A stretch of 13,859 bases of DNA. Source: Eubacterium sp. (GTDB lineage: Bacteria > Bacillota > Clostridia > Lachnospirales > Lachnospiraceae). Positions 1 through 6,494 of the stretch are shown in pieces. The position numbers and the translations under genes were made by a program. The notes under the pieces are model-generated. The model worked only from the letters and a program-made list of their open reading frames with translations. It searched no databases and was not told the origin of the DNA. Within the stretch, counting starts at the first letter, position 1. Each line of letters opens with the position of its first letter. The stretch covers positions 1 to 13,859 of the forward strand of contig JAILSA010000113.1 in assembly GCA_024697885.1 (NCBI GenBank), written 5' to 3'.

Positions 1-923
1 TCCTTCTTGTCTCCCTCTTCTGTCACATCCACTACCAGGGCCCCCTCGCTCTCATGAGCAAAGCCGCCCTCCTTCATCTTTTCCACCATATCTGGAATAT
101 ATGGCTGGGCATCGCTCTCCTTTTTCCAGAGATCGAATTCCACATCTAACTTGTCATAGTTTTTCTTAAGGTCTGCAATGGACACAGAGAGGACATGCTC
201 CCAGAGAGCACGGTAGCCCGGCACTCCCTCCTGAAGCTTGGCTGTGGCCTCCTGGGCATCCTTCAGGTAGTCCTCATGCTCCTTGGAATAGCCGCTGGCA
301 TAAGGGTAAATCTCCTCCAGGTCAGAAATGGTAAAAGGAGCTTCCTTTGGATATTCTCCCTCATAATTCTCATCGAAGTAAGGCAGGTCTGGCTGGCGTT
401 TTTTCACCTCGGTAATAATGAGACCGATCTGCAGTCCCCAGTCTCCTAAGTGGACATCTCCAATAACCTTATTGCCCATAAATCTGCAGATTCTCTTGAT
501 GGACTCTCCAATTACTGCAGGGCGCAGGTGTCCCACATGAAGTGGCTTGGCCACATTTGGTCCGCCGTAATCAATGACAATGGTCTTTGGCTCTTCTAAG
601 GTCACTCCCAGCTTGTCATCCTCTTCCATTGCCTGGGTCTGGCTGGCTAAGAGCTGGCCGCTGACGGACATGTTGATAAAACCAGGATTGACCGCCTCTA
701 TTTTTGAAAAAGAGGAATCCTCCTGCAACCTGGCAACCACATCGTTGGCAATCATAATAGGGGCCTTTTTGTAGGCCTTAGCCGCTGCCATGGCACCGTT
801 GCACTGGTATTGACAAAGGTCTGGTCGGTTGGATATGGTCACCATGGCATACTTGGCATCGTAACCCGCCTCCACAAAGGCCTCTGTCATCTTATCTCTC
901 AATAAATCAATTGTTTTTTTCAT
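1..923 (-). CDS. argS: Arginyl-tRNA synthetase, N-terminal part (cut by window edge)
   Basis: Charges tRNA-Arg with arginine in the cytoplasm (class I aminoacyl-tRNA synthetase). About 307 codons are visible, beginning MKKTIDLLRDKM at an ATG with a good GGAGG ribosome site, and the frame stays open to the left edge. Residues 1 to about 110 look like the ArgS-specific N-terminal tRNA-binding domain. The class I HIGH signature appears as HVGH at residues 129-132, inside the ArgS-typical context NVAKPLHVGHLRPAVIGESI. A following GDWGLQ-type segment also fits the ArgS catalytic core. The KMSKS loop and anticodon-binding domain lie outside the window. The start is only 15 bases after the aroA stop and its ribosome site sits in that gap, so the two are probably co-transcribed. 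No frameshift is seen in the visible part. Confidence 0.96.
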   Translation of the reverse strand, partial: MKKTIDLLRDKMTEAFVEAGYDAKYAMVTISNRPDLCQYQCNGAMAAAKAYKKAPIMIANDVVARLQEDSSFSKIEAVNPGFINMSVSGQLLASQTQAMEEDDKLGVTLEEPKTIVIDYGGPNVAKPLHVGHLRPAVIGESIKRICRFMGNKVIGDVHLGDWGLQIGLIITEVKKRQPDLPYFDENYEGEYPKEAPFTISDLEEIYPYASGYSKEHEDYLKDAQEATAKLQEGVPGYRALWEHVLSVSIADLKKNYDKLDVEFDLWKKESDAQPYIPDMVEKMKEGGFAHESEGALVVDVTEEGDKK

Positions 924-938
924 TCTGGCTTCCTCCAA

Positions 939-2282
939 TTAATCTTGTGTATCAATCACGTTTATCTTAGAACTTAAACCTAGATTTGTCAATACTTGGA
1001 AATACTTCTCAAAGGTTTTGCGACAGCACATTGGGTTGTGGATTGTCACCCCGGGAAGAGCCGTTCCTAGCAGGGCAAAGGACATGGCCATGCGGTGGTC
1101 CTCATAGGTCTCAAAGGTCACCTGCCTGTCTCCCCTCTGGTAGGTTTCTAGGAGATTTTCGTCAGGATAAATAGTCAGGCCATCTTCTTCTTCCTCCACC
1201 TTCAGGCCAAATCTCTTAAGTTCTGTCACAATGGCCAGGATTCGGTTGGACTCCTGTCTGCGAATATGGCCTACCCCTCTTATTTTTGTGGGACCCTGGG
1301 CAAAAACTGCCACTGCCGCCAAGGTCATGGTCTGGTCAGAGCAGTTGCTCAGATTTACCTGAAGGCCCTTTAGTTTTCCTCTTTTTGGCCCCCATAAGAG
1401 AATTCCGTCCTCCTCCTCTTTTGTCTCACATCCCATGTCCTCAAGGACGTGCAAAAAGGCCAAATCCCCCTGGCTTCCATCCCAGTGGACATGAGCCACC
1501 TTGGCACTGCCCCCGTTAATGGCTGCCATGGCATAGAAGTAGCAGGCGGCGGACACATCCGGCTCAACCTGGTAGGTCCTGGCCTCATAGGCCTGGTCCG
1601 GCAAAATCCGGTAGGTGTCTGGCCCCCTCATTTCCATGGAACAGGAAAAATCCTTCATCATTTTCATGGAGATTTCCACATAGGCTCTGGCATCCCTTGT
1701 ACCAGGCAGCTGAATCTCATGGCCCTCTTCCACCATGACTCCCGTCAGCAAAAGGGCGGAGAGAAACTGGCTGCTCTCATCAATATTTAAAAAGACCTTT
1801 TTCTCCCCTTCTTTTCTCCCCAAAATCTTAAAGGGAAATCTGTAGGCCTCTTCCTCGTATTCAAAAACAACACCCAGTGTCTCTAAGGCCACAAGAAGCT
1901 CCTTCATAGGTCTGGCCTTCATCTGGTCAGAGGATGTCACCCGGTAGCTGCCCCCGGACAGGGCCAGCATGGCAGTCAAAAAACGGGCCGCCGTTCCAGC
2001 GCTTCCCACATAGACCTCCACCTGGTCCCTAGGAATTTGTACCCCCTTAGAAGTCAGGGTCACTCTCTCCTTTTCTTCCTCTACCAAAATCTCATAACCT
2101 AAATCCTCTAGGGCCTTCATAAAAACTCTGGAGTCGTCGCTAAAGAGAACACCCTCTAATACACTGGTTCCCTGGGACAGGGCCGCCAATAGAAGGGCTC
2201 GGTTGGTAATGCTTTTGGAACCCGGCACCTGAAGCCGAATGTCTTTTTTTCCCTCGAAGGGTTTGAGTCTAAATTCTTTCAA
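939..2282 (-). CDS. aroA: 3-phosphoshikimate 1-carboxyvinyltransferase (EPSP synthase), TTG start
   Basis: Joins shikimate-3-phosphate and phosphoenolpyruvate to give EPSP, the sixth step of the shikimate pathway. I choose the TTG start (MKEFRLKPFEGKK, 447 residues) because TGGAGG lies 6 bases upstream. The ATG at 2318, 12 codons earlier, lies inside a terminator hairpin and has no ribosome site. Family landmarks are present: PGSKSITNR near the N-terminus (K23, S24, R28, matching the substrate-binding Lys-Ser-Arg of E. coli AroA), GSAGTAARFL, SDQTMT with the expected active-site Asp, RRQESNR with the active-site Glu, EDHRMAM, and RKTFEKYF near the end. Compared with E. coli, GNAGTAMRP is GSAGTAARF and KETDR is QESNR; I believe similar variants occur in clostridial AroA. 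It follows the transketolase genes and precedes argS with a 15-base gap. Confidence 0.95.
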   Translation of the reverse strand: MKEFRLKPFEGKKDIRLQVPGSKSITNRALLLAALSQGTSVLEGVLFSDDSRVFMKALEDLGYEILVEEEKERVTLTSKGVQIPRDQVEVYVGSAGTAARFLTAMLALSGGSYRVTSSDQMKARPMKELLVALETLGVVFEYEEEAYRFPFKILGRKEGEKKVFLNIDESSQFLSALLLTGVMVEEGHEIQLPGTRDARAYVEISMKMMKDFSCSMEMRGPDTYRILPDQAYEARTYQVEPDVSAACYFYAMAAINGGSAKVAHVHWDGSQGDLAFLHVLEDMGCETKEEEDGILLWGPKRGKLKGLQVNLSNCSDQTMTLAAVAVFAQGPTKIRGVGHIRRQESNRILAIVTELKRFGLKVEEEEDGLTIYPDENLLETYQRGDRQVTFETYEDHRMAMSFALLGTALPGVTIHNPMCCRKTFEKYFQVLTNLGLSSKINVIDTQD

Positions 2283-2288
2283 GTATAA

Positions 2289-2294
2289 CCTCCA
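2289..2294 (-). promoter_or_regulatory. Ribosome binding site that fixes the aroA TTG start
   Basis: The minus strand reads TGGAGG, then six bases, then TTG. It is the only good Shine-Dalgarno sequence near the 5' end of aroA. It begins one base after the U-run of the upstream terminator. Confidence 0.75.
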
Positions 2295-2295
2295 C

Positions 2296-2328
2296 AAAAA
2301 ACAGCAGGCCCAAGTCATGGACCCGCTG
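2296..2328 (-). terminator. Intrinsic terminator after the transketolase genes, abutting aroA
   Basis: On the minus strand CAGCGGGTCCA (2328-2318) pairs with TGGGCCTGCTG (2312-2302). This gives an 11-bp stem with two G-U pairs and the 5-base loop TGACT, followed directly by six T (2301-2296). It is a textbook rho-independent terminator for the transaldolase-transketolase operon, starting 26 bases after the tktC stop. The aroA ribosome site starts one base after the U-run. Any aroA message must therefore read through it or start inside or just before it. Confidence 0.85.
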
Positions 2329-2330
2329 CA

Positions 2331-2336
2331 ATTATA
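2331..2336 (-). promoter_or_regulatory. Possible -10 box upstream of aroA
   Basis: A perfect TATAAT on the minus strand lies between tktC and the terminator hairpin. A start site about 7 bases downstream would fall near 2324, inside the 5' arm of the hairpin. A transcript from here would lack part of that arm and might escape termination. No good -35 box lies at 16-18 bases (TTGATG is at a 12-base spacing), so this is a weak call. Confidence 0.3.
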
Positions 2337-2354
2337 TTATGATTCTCACATCAA

Positions 2355-3296
2355 TTATTTGCAAAATGCCTTAACTTCAGCATAAATGCTATCTGCATCC
2401 AAGCCATATTTTTTCACAAGCTCAACCGCCGGTCCGGATTCACCAAATACATCCTTGACGCCGATTTTCTTCACTGGTGTAGGAGCCTTCTCTGACAGGC
2501 AGTCACAAACAGCGCTTCCCAATCCACCAATAATGGAATGCTCCTCAACTGTAACAACTTTTCCTGTCTCTTTGGCTGCTGCCACAATCAAATCCTCATC
2601 TAAAGGCTTGATGGTATGAATATTGATTACCTTGGCATCAATGCCATCTGCTGCCAGTTTCTCGGCTGCCTCTAAGCAGTTAGATACTGGGAGTCCAGAT
2701 GCCACAATCGTCACATCCTTACCCTCTCTTAAGACAATACCCTTTCCAAGTTCAAACTTGTAATCAGCCTTGTCATTGATTACAGGCACTGCCAATCTTC
2801 CAAAGCGAAGATAACATGGTCCTTCATGCAAATATGCAGCTCGAACTGCTGCCTTGGCCTCTACATCATCTGATGGAACAATAACAGTCATTCCAGGAAT
2901 GGTTCTCATAAGAGCCACATCCTCGTTACACTGATGGGTCGCTCCATCCTCTCCTACGGAAACTCCGGCGTGAGTAGCACCAATTTTAACATTCAAATGT
3001 GGATATCCAATTGAGTTGCGAACCTGCTCAAAAGCACGTCCTGCAGCAAACATGGCGAAGGAACTTGCAAAAGGAACCTTGCCTGTAGTGGCAATACCAG
3101 CTGCAACACCCATCATGTTTCCCTCGGCAATTCCACAGTCAATATGTCTGTCTGGGAAAGCCTTTTTGAAAATACCAGTTTTAGTCGCATTAGCAAGGTC
3201 AGCATCTAACACAACCAGATTATCAAATTCCTTACCAAGCTCTGCAAGAGCATTTCCATAGCTCTCACGAGTGGCAATCTTTTTTACTTCTGACAT
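2355..3296 (-). CDS. Transketolase, C-terminal subunit
   Basis: Second half of a two-gene transketolase (313 residues), which moves two-carbon ketol units between sugar phosphates in the non-oxidative pentose phosphate pathway, in the cytoplasm with its N-terminal partner. It holds the pyrimidine-binding domain of the thiamine diphosphate fold: IAEGNMMGVAAG near residues 57-67 supplies the conserved catalytic Glu (E59), followed by FAMFAAGRAFEQVRNS. The second half matches the transketolase C-terminal domain. The ATG is preceded by AGGTGAAG, and the gene overlaps the end of the N-terminal subunit by 13 bases, so the two are very likely translationally coupled in equal amounts. Split transketolases are usual in archaea and many Clostridia. 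A deoxyxylulose-phosphate synthase is less likely because both halves fit transketolase and sit beside transaldolase. Confidence 0.94.
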   Translation of the reverse strand: MSEVKKIATRESYGNALAELGKEFDNLVVLDADLANATKTGIFKKAFPDRHIDCGIAEGNMMGVAAGIATTGKVPFASSFAMFAAGRAFEQVRNSIGYPHLNVKIGATHAGVSVGEDGATHQCNEDVALMRTIPGMTVIVPSDDVEAKAAVRAAYLHEGPCYLRFGRLAVPVINDKADYKFELGKGIVLREGKDVTIVASGLPVSNCLEAAEKLAADGIDAKVINIHTIKPLDEDLIVAAAKETGKVVTVEEHSIIGGLGSAVCDCLSEKAPTPVKKIGVKDVFGESGPAVELVKKYGLDADSIYAEVKAFCK

Positions 3297-4120
3297 AGAG
3301 CTTCACCTGCTTTCTTTAATTCTTCCATCGCCTGAGCATACTGCTCATCGTTAGGAGCCGTTCCATGCCAGCTAGCCTGACCTTCCATAAAGGAAACACC
3401 CTTACCTTTTACAGTCTTGGTGATAATAGCTGTTGGTTTGCCTTTCACTGTCTTAGCCTCGTCAAAGGCTGCCTTCAAGGCATCGAAGTCATGGCCGTCC
3501 ACAGTGATTACATGGAAGCCAAATGCCTGGAATTTTTCATCAATTGGATATGGGGAACATACCTCTTCTACTGCTCCATCAATCTGGAGTCCGTTATTAT
3601 CCACGATGGCTACGAAGTTGTCCAGCTTTCTGTGGGCCGCCAACATGCTGGCCTCCCAAACCTGGCCCTCCTGAATCTCACCATCTCCCAAAAGGGTGTA
3701 AACACGGTAATCATCTCCACTGAGTTTGGCAGAAATAGCCATTCCCACTGCCGCTGAGATTCCCTGTCCCAGAGAACCGGAAGACATATCTACACCAGGA
3801 ATGTGCTTCATGTCTGGGTGTCCCTGCAAATAAGAACCTACATGGCGAAGTGTGGCCAAATCCTCTACTGGGAAAAATCCACGGTTTGCCAATACGGAAT
3901 AATAACCTGGGGCTGTGTGTCCTTTACTGAGGACAAAACGGTCACGTCCCTCCTTCTTTGGATCCTTAGGATCCACATTCAACTCTTCAAAGAAGAGATA
4001 TGTATAAATATCTGCTGCTGACAGAGATCCGCCTGGATGTCCTGACTTAGCACTGTGTACTGCTGTCACGATTCCCTTGCGAACTTCCACGGCAGTCTTC
4101 TGAAGTTCTAACTTGTTCAT
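3284..4120 (-). CDS. Transketolase, N-terminal subunit
   Basis: First half of the split transketolase (278 residues), carrying the thiamine diphosphate pyrophosphate-binding domain. The cofactor motif is clear: GDGEIQEG begins at residue 145 and the paired Asn of DNNGLQ are residues 175-176, the classic GDG-x26/27-NN spacing. Other landmarks are SGHPGGS (H28), KGHTAPGYY (H68) and SGSLGQG (114-120). The ATG at 4120 is chosen because GGAGG lies just upstream. A longer reading from a TTG at 4132 would place that ribosome site inside the coding region. The gene follows transaldolase by 42 bases and overlaps the C-terminal subunit by 13. Confidence 0.95.
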   Translation of the reverse strand: MNKLELQKTAVEVRKGIVTAVHSAKSGHPGGSLSAADIYTYLFFEELNVDPKDPKKEGRDRFVLSKGHTAPGYYSVLANRGFFPVEDLATLRHVGSYLQGHPDMKHIPGVDMSSGSLGQGISAAVGMAISAKLSGDDYRVYTLLGDGEIQEGQVWEASMLAAHRKLDNFVAIVDNNGLQIDGAVEEVCSPYPIDEKFQAFGFHVITVDGHDFDALKAAFDEAKTVKGKPTAIITKTVKGKGVSFMEGQASWHGTAPNDEQYAQAMEELKKAGEALCQK

Positions 4121-4162
4121 ATTTTCCTCCAATACTATATTTTCCTAATTCTCCCTAGTGGA

Positions 4163-4822
4163 TTATTTGTCACCGAATACGGCCTTGTAATCTCTCTGGA
4201 AGCCTTCGATTCCCTTGTCTGTCAATGGGTGGTGTGTCATCTGCTCGATTACCTTGTAAGGTACGGTAGCAATATCTGCACCAGCAATTGCACAGTCAGT
4301 TACATGAATAGGATTTCGAATACTTGCAGCGATAATCTCTGTATCAATTCCGCCGGCTGCAAAAATCTCAACGATAGACTCGATCAGGTCAATACCTGGG
4401 GTGGAAATATCATCCAAACGTCCCATAAATGGAGAAACATATGCTGCTCCTGCTCTGGCAGCGAGCAGAGCCTGGTTTGCTGAAAAGATCAAGGTAACAT
4501 TTACCTTGATTCCCTCTGATGCGAGAACCTTGGTGGCCTTCAATCCCTCTACTGTCATAGGGATTTTTACTACCATATTCTCATGAAGTTTTGCAATCTC
4601 TCTACCTTCTGCGATCATCCCCTCTGCATCTACGGTTGTAGCCTTTACTTCACCGCTAATAGGACCATCTACAATGGAAGCGATCTCTTTCAAAACATCT
4701 TCCTGAGTTCTTCCGCCCTCTTTGGCAATCAAAGATGGATTTGTAGTTACTCCGCAAATTACTCCCATGTCATTTGCTTTCTTAATGTCCTCGATTTTAG
4801 CTGTGTCAACAAAAAATTTCAT
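4163..4822 (-). CDS. Transaldolase, short TalC/FSA-type
   Basis: A 219-residue class I aldolase-fold enzyme of the short transaldolase / fructose-6-phosphate aldolase subfamily, moving dihydroxyacetone units between sugar phosphates. The N-terminus MKFFVDTA, the [13 protein letters not shown] stretch (24-36) and VVKIPMT (84-90), with the Schiff-base lysine at K86, are diagnostic. The SGEVKA segment carries Glu at 58, where I expect E. coli fructose-6-phosphate aldolase to have Gln59; Glu there is typical of true transaldolases. AGAAYVSPF and GRLDD also match the family. AGGAGGG precedes the ATG. It leads the operon with the two transketolase genes. Whether it also has aldolase activity cannot be told from sequence. 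Confidence 0.94.
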   Translation of the reverse strand: MKFFVDTAKIEDIKKANDMGVICGVTTNPSLIAKEGGRTQEDVLKEIASIVDGPISGEVKATTVDAEGMIAEGREIAKLHENMVVKIPMTVEGLKATKVLASEGIKVNVTLIFSANQALLAARAGAAYVSPFMGRLDDISTPGIDLIESIVEIFAAGGIDTEIIAASIRNPIHVTDCAIAGADIATVPYKVIEQMTHHPLTDKGIEGFQRDYKAVFGDK

Positions 4823-4863
4823 TGTAAATAAACCCTCCTAAAAATTATTTATATCATAAACCC

Positions 4864-4893
4864 ATTATACAACTGACGGGCCTATAATCTCAA
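4864..4893 (-). promoter_or_regulatory. Promoter of the transaldolase-transketolase operon
   Basis: On the minus strand TTGAGA (4893-4888) is followed after 18 bases by a perfect TATAAT (4869-4864). The expected transcript start is near 4857, giving a leader of roughly 35 bases that contains AGGAGGG. Confidence 0.7.
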
Positions 4894-4939
4894 CCTCTTT
4901 TTTGGAAAATCTTTAATTTTCTTTATTGTTTTTTCATTA

Positions 4940-6475
4940 TCATTCTGCCCCATAAAAGCACATGCCATCCAGGGTCAGCTTAAATACGGCGTCTATTTCC
5001 CGGCCATAGGTATACTCTGTGGTCACCTTGCCCGCCTTGTCATACTCGCCATACCAGCCCGCGTTGCCATTGCTGATAATGTAGTGGCCAAGCTTCTTCT
5101 CACAGGTGCAATTACCCGTCTCCCCCACAGGGAAGGTCTCTAGTTTTTCTGCTTTTTTCTTCTTGGCATTAATGCAAAAACTGACTCCCGTTCCGGTTCC
5201 CTTGTTCATGACATAGGTAGCCAGACTGCCATCGGATTCCAGATTCAACTTGCTTCCCGAGAGATTCCACTTAGAAATCGTGTCATTCTCCCAGATTTTT
5301 TTCTTCCAGCCCGTCGCTTTCTGCCAATCCTTCTTTGGTCCAAAGACATAGGAAACCTTAGGCTTTTTGCTGGTAATGGCATCCAACCTCAAAATTCCAT
5401 CGGGTTTGGTGACCGCCAGATAAATCCCCCCCTGGTCCGGCTGGGTCAGGGACTGAAGGCTGATTCCCTTAGGGAATTGGTAGACCTTCTTGGTCTTGCC
5501 AGTCTTCATGGAGGTGGCAAAAAGGCTGTCCGCTCCCTTGTCTGTCGCTATGGTATAGATGTGCTCGTAGCCGTCGTAGGCAAAATCCTTGGCCACCAGG
5601 TTTTTTGGCAGCTGGCAGGTGGCATTGACCCTGCCTATATTAGATACCTTGGCAAACTTCCTGTCCGCCACCTGATAAATCAACTCATTGCCACACTGGT
5701 AGAGCCTTGTTCCATGGTTGCCCTCCGTCACTGTGGTATTGCGAATCTGACCGCTTCTGTCATAGGCATAAAAATTGGAATCCCCCTTTGGGAATACGAA
5801 AAAGAGTCCGTTTTGATTGGTCTCCTTGCTGTTTCCCTTCTCAAAGGAAACATTGGTGACACCGGATACTGCCGGAGCATCATAGCGGTAAATTTTTTCC
5901 TCTCTCTGGGCCCCGGTCACATCCAAAACTTCCATGATGATATAATTGGTCTTGCCCGGAACAATGCCGCTAATCACAAATTCCTGAACAGCGCTCTGGT
6001 TGTTTTCCATGCCGGAATTGACATACCTGGTAAAGTCTGGCATGTCGGAATCCTCTATGGTAATGGTATATCTCACCATACCCCTGGCTGACATCTTAAA
6101 GTAAAAATAAAAGCTGCCCGGATTGGTTCCAAAGGGATTCAGGGCGATGATGGGCTCCTTGAAGCTGGCATTCATCCTCTTGATCAGGCGGTCTAATCGG
6201 TCTCTGGCCGCCTGGGAGGTCTTGACATCATAGACATTTTTGTTGTCGAAATTCAGGACATTTTTTCCCTCACCGCTGGTAATCAGGTCGGTGCTGTTTT
6301 TGTCCAGGTCGTAACTATAGGCATGGATTTCAGAGCAGTCAGCCTGCTCCTGTCTCATTCTCTCCTCTAGTTCTCCTGTCACCGAACTTCCCCCGGTGAG
6401 ATACATATAGGCACCTACCGTCAGCGCCCCCAGCAAAATAATGGTAATAATTGCCGGCTTCAAAAACTTCTTCAT
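4940..6475 (-). CDS. Membrane-anchored arylsulfotransferase-like propeller protein, probably non-catalytic
   Basis: A 511-residue exported protein of uncertain function. It has two to three N-terminal Lys and one hydrophobic segment (about residues 8-27), so I expect a single anchor with the rest outside the membrane. Residues 108 to about 205 (starting IIALNPFGTNPG) resemble the small N-terminal domain of bacterial arylsulfate sulfotransferases. From about 215 onward the repeated blade-like pattern (G-E-IYQV, H-IYTI, G-IYLAV, GEYDKAGKV) suggests the matching beta-propeller. I recall that active enzymes use several propeller histidines, one transiently sulfated. Here only four His occur in the whole protein, and the places where I would expect HHD and QH motifs read AKDF and ISKW. 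A binding or structural role is therefore more likely than catalysis. It starts 19 bases after the nuclease-like gene and is probably co-transcribed with it. No convincing terminator follows. Confidence 0.6.
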   Translation of the reverse strand: MKKFLKPAIITIILLGALTVGAYMYLTGGSSVTGELEERMRQEQADCSEIHAYSYDLDKNSTDLITSGEGKNVLNFDNKNVYDVKTSQAARDRLDRLIKRMNASFKEPIIALNPFGTNPGSFYFYFKMSARGMVRYTITIEDSDMPDFTRYVNSGMENNQSAVQEFVISGIVPGKTNYIIMEVLDVTGAQREEKIYRYDAPAVSGVTNVSFEKGNSKETNQNGLFFVFPKGDSNFYAYDRSGQIRNTTVTEGNHGTRLYQCGNELIYQVADRKFAKVSNIGRVNATCQLPKNLVAKDFAYDGYEHIYTIATDKGADSLFATSMKTGKTKKVYQFPKGISLQSLTQPDQGGIYLAVTKPDGILRLDAITSKKPKVSYVFGPKKDWQKATGWKKKIWENDTISKWNLSGSKLNLESDGSLATYVMNKGTGTGVSFCINAKKKKAEKLETFPVGETGNCTCEKKLGHYIISNGNAGWYGEYDKAGKVTTEYTYGREIDAVFKLTLDGMCFYGAE

Positions 6476-6494
6476 GTCAATCCCCTGCCTTCAT

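Noticed and set aside
1449..1790. 113-residue plus-strand frame opposite aroA
   Set aside because: It is antisense to a clear gene with conserved motifs, and no start signals support it.
2283..2318. ATG at 2318 as the aroA start
   Set aside because: It lies in the terminator hairpin with no ribosome site. The TTG at 2282 has TGGAGG at ideal spacing and gives a family-typical N-terminus. It is kept only as a possible leader reading.
4121..4132. TTG start adding MEEN to transketolase N
   Set aside because: It would absorb the GGAGG ribosome site of the better ATG at 4120.
4894..4939. AT-rich GAAAAT/ATTTTC inverted repeat as a terminator for the arylsulfotransferase-like gene
   Set aside because: The stem has almost no G-C pairs and no U-run follows on the minus strand, so termination cannot be supported.
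5477..6091. 204-residue open frame on the plus strand
   Set aside because: It lies wholly inside the arylsulfotransferase-like gene on the other strand, has no convincing ribosome site or promoter, and shows no recognisable domain.
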